A DNA stretch of 64,000 bases from assembly GCF_021730395.1 (NCBI RefSeq), contig NC_069367.1, forward strand, positions 13,142,501-13,206,500. Reading direction: 5' to 3'. The stretch is from Mercenaria mercenaria (lineage: Eukaryota > Mollusca > Bivalvia > Venerida > Veneridae). Positions 57,241 through 64,000 of this stretch are shown here, piece after piece. The notes under the pieces were generated by a model that did no database searches, had not been told where the DNA came from, and was given only the letters and a program-made list of their open reading frames with translations. Position 1 is the stretch's first letter. Each line of letters starts with the position of its first letter. The position numbers were made by a program, and so were the translations under genes.

Positions 57241-57510
57241 CAGCTGGATATATTGTTGTATCTGCTTAGTCTCAGTGAGGGGCATCAATGTGGGTTCGAG
57301 CCTTACTCGGGGCGTTGATTTCTTAATGTTAGGAAACCATCCAGCTGGCTTACGGGAGGTCGGTGGTTCTACCCAGGTGCATGCTTGTGATGAAATAATG
57401 CACGGAACGGCACCCGGGGTCTTCCTCCACCATCAAAAGTGGAAAGTCGCCATATGACCTATAAATGTGTGGGTGCGACGTTTAACCCAACGAAATAAAT
57501 ATTCTCAGGG
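57240..57510 (+). repeat. tRNA-derived SINE with conserved 3' domain
   Basis: A degenerate tRNA-like head (TGCTTAGTCTCAGTGAGGGG, then B-box GTGGGTTCGAGCC) is followed by a long body with CACCCGGGGTCTTCCTCCAC and 'gtggaaagtcgccatatgacctata'. The tail is GGTGCGACGTTTAACCCAAC and an A-rich end. Known: bivalve SINEs carry such a shared central/3' domain in several families. The 60-codon open frame in it is not a gene. Confidence 0.75.
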
Positions 57511-57514
57511 AAAC

Positions 57515-58895
57515 CAAACAAACTAAAAGTTTTATTTATCTGATCAAGTATAATTCCCGACCTTCTAAGAGGTACCCTTGAGCTTCAGAAGTTACATATT
57601 TCTATTTTTTGATAATTCTAACCACTTGTTTTACGCATTACATTTCATATACTAGTATCTTACAGAGCTGTAAACACACGTTAGATTCCGCGGACAGTAA
57701 GCGCAAGTACCCTTTACCGTAACCTAAAGTAATTCTTGCGTAACCGATTTTCCCGTTTTGCCGGAAAACTTTCTCGCTGTTTTTGCACAGGTTTGCTATT
57801 ATAAACAAAACGGTAATTATGACTGCGTGCTGTATTTTAAATTGTAGGCAAGAATCAGATTGTCAAGTGCACATAAGGATGTTGAGGTTATTTTTGCTAA
57901 GTATCTAAAGAAACAGTGTAGAAAGCCAATTTTCAAAGCTGAAGATGTGTGTTCTCGTTTTGTTTAGCAGGAAATTTACAGACTTGGTAATGACTGAAGG
58001 ATTCTGATGGGGGATGAGGTGGTGGTTAGTTGTGCACATACGAGACGGGATAAGCCAGTTAGTTTAACGGTATGATTTTTGTATTCCTAGATGGAAACTT
58101 TAATGCCCGCTCTCATGCCAGTAATATGCTTCAGACTGAATTTCTGACTAATGTGGGGAGGTTTGCAGTTATTTGCGGAGAGCAGCTTTGTACTGGTGCA
58201 GAATCGAGGAACACTGGTTAGGCATACACTATATTTTGGTGCACCCGAAAACCGTCCAAAATTGATTTACCAATAAACAACAGGCACGTGTTATCGGGTA
58301 GTATGAAGAAAATGTTAATAGACAAAGTGTGTTCTGGTATCATTAAACATCCATAGTGACACCTCATAAGGCGGCTATTACATTTTTATAGTGTAGGTAC
58401 TATATTTTTGTTATGAACATAAAGCATAATTTATTTTAATTTCTTGTTATTTTTTTTTTAATAATTGTTTTCTCATGTAATTGTCAAAGATTTGAATATT
58501 TGATTCAATATGTAGAAAGTATTGTTTATTGACTGCCTCTCTCAGCTTTATGGGACTTTAAATCATTCTAGTTTTTTTTATATGGTAAAAAGAGCTACGA
58601 GTTATTTTGGAGTTCGAAACGACAAGCCCGTTTACATTGCGTGATAAGTTATGCGTAGTAAGATACATAAGTCCTTTAGATTTACTTTGTTGTTGTTAGG
58701 TGGTTGTTGTGATAACTATCTCTATCAACGATTGGCTGTTTTGAATATCTAATCAACAGAGAGCTTAGACAAAGAAGTTACATTGTTTTCAGACTTTTTT
58801 GTTTGAAAAAAAGAAGTGAAGGTTAGTATTAAGTAAACGGCGGTCTACATGAAATAAGTATAAATTGTAACAAGTCATGTACCCTCACCCTTCCC

Positions 58896-58940
<45 letters not shown>

Positions 58941-59300
58941 TAAAAACAAAATTAACAGCAGCCTGACATTGGTTGCGCGACACAAAGCGTCCGGTTCGCC
59001 ACATTTCCGTTGTTTTGTAATTCATAGTGCAAATAAACGCCGCTGATGAAGGCCAACCTGATACCAGTCGTGTTTTGTTCAAGCTAATAATTGAAATATA
59101 GCGGCCATGCGGGTGATTGTAACAATGCTAATGTACAACTTTTGAATACGCTTCCTGAGACAACATTTAATGCTGGACATGGGCTAGGCCTGACTGAACC
59201 CGACTGGGGTTTGAACCAATTATCCCAGGTCTATAGATCGATTCGGAATTTCTAAACCAGCATACATTTTTTCGTCAGTACAGGATCAACAATTAGTTCC
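57515..59300. other. No gene recognised
   Basis: Includes a moderately GC stretch at 57,950-58,270 with short open pieces (for example GNFNARSHASNM and VGRFAVICGEQLC) that I could not assign. They may be remains of a transposable element. Confidence 0.3.
58899..58938 (+). repeat. (AC)20 microsatellite
   Basis: An uninterrupted AC dinucleotide run of 40 bases. The 65-codon open frame on the - strand through it (58,885-59,082) is an artefact. Confidence 0.97.
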
Positions 59301-59308
59301 TGTGCTGT

Positions 59309-59610
59309 CTCAATCTGACTAAAGTACTTGATCTTCTAAACGAAGATCTGAGAACGACCCATTCACATACCGTCTTCTGTATATTTTGGATTTCCAGTAT
59401 TGCTATTTTTATTTTCGCAAATCTATTTTTATTTGAACCAATCAGACGACTTGTTCGAATGTCAAAGAGAAAGAAAAATGTGCAGTCATTCCAGGGCTCG
59501 TACACGGGATCCCTCGCTTACAGAGCAAGTGGCCTACCGACTGAGCTAACCGGCTATCTGACATATAATGACATAAGAATTGTAAATATCAAGGCTAAAT
59601 GTAGATTTTT
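59309..59610. mobile_element. Second copy of the tRNA-module TIR element
   Basis: Matches 20,420-20,670 in order and orientation: AATCTGACTAAAGTACTTGA, GTCTTCTGTATATTTTGGAT, CCAATCAGACGACTTGTTCG, then the - strand tRNA-like block (59,495-59,555, TTAGCTCAGTCGGTAGG) and ATGACATAAGAATTGTAAAT. The right-hand inverted end seen at 20.8 kb is missing here, so this copy is truncated on its right side. Confidence 0.65.
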
Positions 59611-59744
59611 CAAATGATTATAATTGATGTCAATTTTTTTAAATTGGTCTGGATGTACGTAACAGAATTGTTGAAAAAAATAACGAAATGAAACACACAA
59701 GATGATACATCATTATTGTTCTGTTATGTAAGTTTGACATAAAA

Positions 59745-60165
59745 GAGTTTTTGCCCCACCCGCTCCCAGTATTGTTTTGAGGGCAGGAGAGCATTTAGAT
59801 TTGTTTTCGTCTGTCTGACTGACTGTCCGTCCTCCGTTTGTCAGTCCGAATTTGTGTGACATATATCTAAAAGAGGATTTGACCTAGCGTCATCAAATTA
59901 TTATAGGAATATTATTCAGTTTGTGTATATGTGCACCTCAGATTTTGTTTGAGATTTCACTCTGTCAGACCAGAGATATGGCCCTTGACGTAGTCAAAGC
60001 TGTAAATAAGGGAGTCGCGGGTATCTCAAACAGCTGACCTAGAGTCGTTAAACATTATAGGAATGTTATTCAGAACGTGTCATTGTGAAATTTGTTGGGA
60101 TTAAATTCATCCAGATCAGAGTTGTGACTCTTGACTTTACCACACAGTCAGGTCCCCCTCTAGGC
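59745..60165 (+). repeat. Tandem-cored repeat with 'gacctag.gtc.t.aa.attataggaatgttattcag' units
   Basis: Two units about 165 bp apart (59,880 and 60,037), preceded by a CTGTCTGACTGACTGTCCGT run. This is the same plan as the other tandem-cored repeats, with yet another core. Confidence 0.55.
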
Positions 60166-60229
60166 TGATCATCAGACTAATCATCGCTATAGCTTTATTT
60201 AAATCCACAATTTCCATAGTTTAAACATT

Positions 60230-60800
60230 TAAACATTATTCGCAAAATCAGTAGGACCCGAATACTCAATCAGAATTGGAGAATAACTTTTAAGCGTTTA
60301 GATTAAAGTCTGCTGGAGTTCTTCGCGTAATATGTATATGATCCATAGTTGAAATGGTCTGAAACATCACATACGTGTCAGCTGTGTTCATATGACTTAC
60401 ACTACAGTAAACAGGTTTCATAATTCTAATTTGTTTTATCTGCTTATCAACTACTGGTTTAGTTTTTTGTATGTTAGCCGGTTTCTGAGTAAGTGCTGGC
60501 GGGAATTATTTAAAAGTTCAAAGTCTTGTTCACCGTGTTAATCTGACTTGCAGCGCACAGGTTCATAACTTTACTTTCTTTTACAAAATAATGACCCTTT
60601 CGACCCAGCAACTTCTGCCAAAGACTGATTTTATATGAGAGCAAATGTCTCAGTAACCACTTTTTGAGAATGGATTGAAACTTCACACACTTGCTTACTG
60701 TGTTGACCTTGCATGCAATATACAGGTTCCATAATTCTAATTTGCATATTTACATAATTATGTCCCCTTTCCTTCGCAACAATTTCTGATCAGTAACCAA
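60230..60800 (+). repeat. Diverged ~160-bp tandem repeat
   Basis: Three units aligned on 'gtgtt.a..tgactt.cat.cagtaaacaggttcataattctaattt' at about 60,384, 60,536 and 60,702. It follows directly on the previous repeat and may be part of the same element. Confidence 0.5.
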
Positions 60801-60804
60801 CAGG

Positions 60805-61250
60805 CATAAACGGGTCACGTTATTTAGTAACACAATGTAGGTCACTTAGCCCGGGAGCATTGGTTCAATGTATAAATGTAAATAATAGTCATGTACAAAA
60901 TCAAAATATGCAAAGCAATTACTTGTGTATATATTTTGCTTATTTTGACCAATGACATAATGAATTATCAATTCGTGACAGCATTTTATGTCGAGTACAT
61001 TACATCAAAACTCGAGCAGTCGACGTATCATCTCGGTCATACGACATATTACGTCATGTTTTTGAGATAAGATAGCGCTCTCATAGTGATCTAAGAGTAA
61101 GGGCGTCTCCCAAACAGAACACCTGTGTAACTGACAAGAAATCGATTTAACAAAATGGCACGTTTTTTTATTTAACAAAACTATCAATAATCATAGCACA
61201 TTTTCATATTATGCATACCAATGAAAGCAGGTACAACAAGACTTTTTTTT
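60805..61250. other. 3' side of the RA-domain locus, nothing else seen
   Basis: Contains scattered TACGTCAT/ATGACATA words and no open frame of interest. Confidence 0.35.
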
Positions 61251-61252
61251 CA

Positions 61253-61990
61253 CTACGTAACATCGCTGCAGTCATTCTCGGTAAATGTCAGCATAAAACT
61301 CTCCATCAAATCATCATCGCGTATTCTAGCGCTTATATCGCCTTTGCTAAAAATGGCTTTAATTTGATTTAGTTTTTGAGTTGTGTTTTCTTCATTGGTC
61401 ACTAGTACATTTCTTTCAAGTTCGATTAAACTTTCACAATCGCTGTCATCTTTCAAAGCACTTTCATCATCAGCTGAAGACATATCGCTTTCTTCGTTTA
61501 TAATACAGTCATTTAGATTAAGGGTACCGTTCTCATCATTCAGCTCTATGACATTTCTTTCTAATTCACATATACTATCACAATCGCTAACATCTCCAAA
61601 CGCACTTTCATTATCAACTAGTGACATATCGTCATATTCGTATATTGCACACTCATTTAATTCGTCTTTATCACTTAAGCGCTCTCTTTCAAAATGATCA
61701 TAGATGAATCCATTGTTTACATAGCAGTTGTCTTCAACAACACGAAAATCCTCATCACTTCCTTCAACAACACCGGGGGTTCTTTCTGTTCCAACAAAAG
61801 GTACATTCTCCTGACTATCACCGGGCGTTCTTATAGAAGAACTTACGTCAGATGATCAGTTTGATATCTCTTGTTTTCCAGTTACAAACGAATTGTCAAT
61901 GACACTGATGTTCTTTGCATAGTGTTTGTCTTTCTTATCAATTACTGTTGTTATGGAGATAGGTTTGTAACTTCCGATCAATTTTTAGTT
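61253..61990 (-). pseudogene. Acidic, internally duplicated C-terminal part of the RA-domain gene, in a shifted frame
   Basis: Read in one frame from about 61,990 this continues naturally from the RA-domain frame (SYKPISITTVIDKKDKHYA near the join), is interrupted by one TGA at 61,856-61,858, and then stays open to a stop at 61,253. The open part is very acidic and Asn/Ser-rich. It contains a 48-codon direct duplication: MSLVDNESAFGDVSDCDS with ELERNVIELNDEN (from 61,627) and MSSADDESALKDDSDCES with ELERNVLVTNEEN (from 61,483). Either the locus is a young pseudogene, or the two breaks are assembly errors or polymorphisms in a functional gene. Codon-level regularity of the repeat favours recent coding constraint. 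Confidence 0.45.
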
Positions 61991-62333
61991 CATGCTTGGT
62001 TAACAGAATTCTCAGGTGCTGCAGTGTCTTCTTAGCACGTGATATCGAAGCCAACTTGGACTTCATTTCGTCTTCTTTCCTTATTTCAAGGGCGAAACTG
62101 TGCTTACTTAATACCCGAGAACGAATCATCTGCTTTAAGACTTTAGTGTTCCCTGGAAGTAACTTTAACGTACCAAAGGTAGATTCGAAGACAGCGTATC
62201 TGTGGTTATCTTCAATGGAAGAGACCTTTGTTCTCGCCATTGTAATGACGTCATCGCACGTTGTATATTTTGAGACATCAAACTGATATGCCTTTCTATG
62301 GATGATCAGTGAAATACTTCTGACCTTCTTCAT
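61938..62333 (-). CDS. RA-domain (RASSF-like) protein, N-terminal part
   Basis: Seen: ATG at 62,333 directly after an acceptor-like TTTTTATTTCAG, then 131 codons. Residues about 3-85 (MKKVRSISLIIHRKAYQF.., TTCDDVITMA.., RYAVFES.., GTLKLLPGNTKVL..) fit the ubiquitin-like Ras-association fold at the N-terminus of RASSF7-10-type proteins. A Lys/Arg-rich helical segment (about 90-120) follows. Known role of the family: binds Ras-like GTPases through RA and works through coiled-coil tails in apoptosis, Hippo or junction control. Oddity: this frame stops at 61,938 while the neighbouring frame carries on with matching composition, so a one-base shift near 61,975-61,985 is likely. The short 131-residue product could alternatively be genuine. 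Confidence 0.5.
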   Translation of the reverse strand: MKKVRSISLIIHRKAYQFDVSKYTTCDDVITMARTKVSSIEDNHRYAVFESTFGTLKLLPGNTKVLKQMIRSRVLSKHSFALEIRKEDEMKSKLASISRAKKTLQHLRILLTKHELKIDRKLQTYLHNNSN

Positions 62334-62599
62334 CTGAAATAAAAATTGCAGGAATTAAATTCAACTTAAGAACAGAACTATCTACAAGTCTGGCTGTTTT
62401 CGTAAAAGTAAATCCGAAACTGATCATAAGAAAAGCGAAAAGCTTATTCTTAAGACATTTTTCTCTTATTTTGTGATGCAGTGCTTTAATACCAGTTTGA
62501 AATCGGATTGTTGTGTTTAGAGATTTTGAAATATCACTTTGAAACTGATCATCTAAGAAATAAATTATTTTAGTCTGGTTTAGTGTTTGAGCATTTAAC

Positions 62600-63420
62600 A
62601 TTCAAATATTCTTTATAATGTTTTATGCCGATTTTAGTTGATATAACGTCCGTATAAACACATACATATATATGAAATTAATAACGACTGAATTCACATC
62701 AACATACCTTTAACAAATTCAATGCACACTTTAAAATCGGATTGTAGATTCGTATTATGTAATCCTAATCTAATAATGTCTTTTTGAATATGTAGAGAAC
62801 TTTAAGTGTATAAAAGTAAAAGTTAATGTTTTGTTTTATAATTCTTTTCATCGAAGACGGTTACATGACATGGTCACGTGATTAAGCATAATTTTCACCA
62901 CGTGGCGACCTATTTCCGCAAGACACAGCAGTCGCCGACTATTAAATTGCAATTATATAAATACGACACGTGTATTTTTAATTATACACCTATTAGGTAA
63001 TTAGTAGATGTATTCTCTAATTAATTAAGACACATGTCCCATGAAAAGAAGTAAATCTTAATTTGCATGTACCGTTTACTGGAGGGGTCATTAGATCATT
63101 AAATATAACTATATCTTAGTAAGTTTAAGTTCATATGCAGTTTATCAATTTCTTTAAAGATGTACTAGACAAAAATTTCATAACTGAAAACATGAAGAAA
63201 TACTGCGTATGGTTCAGGTAAAAATAAAATTCAGAAGTTTGTGTGTATTATCAGTAAGTATGGATTAGGTTAAAATAGTGCAGGCTGTTTACATGTACGG
63301 CTGAACACATAACACTAAAAAACTGGACGTTTTTTTAAACAATCGACTCTTACTGCATGACATTAAATTCTACATACTTAACTAGCATTTATATTTATTA
63401 AAAATTTACATATTAATTGA
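62600..63420. other. Gap between RA-domain gene and LINE, no feature seen
   Basis: AT-rich. If the acceptor before 62,333 is real, a 5' non-coding exon and promoter of the RA-domain gene should lie here. The two genes/elements diverge from this interval. Confidence 0.35.
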
Positions 63421-64000
63421 GTATTTTCTACATTTGAAACTATATTCCATTCCCCAACAGAGCATGACACTTCCGATAACGAACGCTTAATGGAATGTGA
63501 AACGGAGTTGTGTAAGGTAAAATCGATGTTGTCAAGCAAAAGGTCAAAAAACATACATATTACGAAAGAAATGGTTGAAAAGAATTTGAAACTTTGTAAA
63601 AACGGTAAAGCTTGTGGCTATGATAAAATAAACTATGAACACATATTACATGGCGGAAACGCTTTATTAACGTTAATTACAAGACGTTACCAGAAAATAA
63701 CAGAATTTTCATACATACCGACAGACATGCAAAAAGGGATTATCTCAACATTATATCAGGGCTCTCCGAAAAAGAAATCGGATCCAGACTCATATCGCGC
63801 AATAAGCTTATGTTCAGTGGTGCTGAAATTGTATGAAAAAATATTGATTGATATCATGCAAACAGACAATACTCTGAAAGTGAACAGCCTGCAAAGCGGA
63901 TTTCAAAAAAGGTTTAGCTGTACTATGACGTCATTTTTGTTACGTGAACGTATAAATCACGCACGGGACCATAACAGCAAACGGTACACGTGTTTTCTGG
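63421..64000 (+). mobile_element. LINE (non-LTR) reverse transcriptase, N-terminal part, open to the window end
   Basis: The frame is open from 63,421 (after a TGA) to 64,000, 193 codons without a stop. Landmarks in order: KNGKACGYDKINYEHIL (63,598-63,648, the RT-0/1 'K..GxD' block), IPTDMQKGIISTLYQG, a SPKKKSDPDSYRAISL block (RT domain 2, 'P..YRPISL' equivalent), VVLKLYEKIL, then LQSGFQKRFSCTMTSFLL (RT domain 2a/3, the 'Q.GF...S' block). The YxDD catalytic motif would lie beyond the window. No endonuclease domain is visible to the left, so the copy may be 5'-truncated near 63.4 kb. The lack of stops suggests a fairly young or constrained copy. Clade not resolved (Jockey/CR1 group likely). 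Confidence 0.85.

Noticed and set aside
58050-58270. Possible endonuclease-like (GNFNAR) peptide
   Set aside because: Only a few residues resemble a GDFNAR motif and the frame is short with no supporting blocks around it.
61383-61697. 104-codon Ser/Leu-rich + strand open frame
   Set aside because: Antisense of the acidic repeat of the RA-domain gene; the composition follows from the complement of GAT/GAA-rich codons.
62296-62601. 101-codon - strand open frame as an upstream exon of the RA-domain gene
   Set aside because: It is in a different frame from the RA domain and overlaps its start; more likely intron or 5' untranslated sequence.

Overview
The window looks like a piece of a bivalve mollusc nuclear genome, probably a venerid-type clam. 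It is AT-rich, gene-poor and intron-containing. It is crowded with the interspersed repeats typical of clams: tandem-cored elements ending in poly-purine 'GGACGGACGG' runs, fold-back MITEs and tRNA-like SINEs. It also encodes a macin-type antimicrobial peptide. The species call is inference from repeat style and gene content, not from a database match.

Layout. (1) 1 to about 9.3 kb: a very AT-rich, heavily decayed Polinton/Maverick (adintovirus-like) fossil running off the left edge. It shows capsid-like and protease traces on the + strand, and B-family DNA polymerase, integrase and a phospholipase A2-like segment on the - strand. (2) 10.4-12.5 kb: a fold-back element holding two tRNA-like modules, then a tandem-cored repeat. 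(3) 14.5 kb: one orphan first exon (- strand) encoding a signal-anchor. (4) 20.2-21.2 kb: a two-exon micro-gene (- strand, 38 residues) whose intron holds a TIR element with a tRNA-like module. (5) 21.3-33 kb: repeats, including a 171-bp array, an old ~0.6-kb duplication, a nested inverted-repeat composite, and a 157-bp array closed by a hairpin. (6) 36.2-43.8 kb: the main gene, a patched-domain (PTCHD3-like) membrane protein of at least 900 residues in eight recognisable exons (- strand), with one probable GC-AG intron. (7) 44.7-53.2 kb: more tandem and fold-back repeats, including a nearly identical 280-bp tandem duplication. (8) 53.5 kb: a macin antimicrobial peptide gene (- strand). (9) 54-60.8 kb: MITEs and SINEs. 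(10) 61.2-62.3 kb: an RA-domain (RASSF-like) gene with an acidic internally duplicated tail and two reading-frame problems. (11) 63.4-64.0 kb: the start of an open LINE reverse transcriptase reading off the right edge.

The genes look functionally unrelated (sterol-sensing/patched transporter, innate-immune peptide, Ras-association protein, small basic protein). The unifying theme is repeat activity. One palindromic MITE family occurs four times and carries TGACGTCA-like (CRE/ATF) motifs. The 157-bp and 171-bp tandem-cored families have terminal structures suggesting a transposition mechanism. No rRNA, CRISPR array or convincing functional tRNA gene is present.
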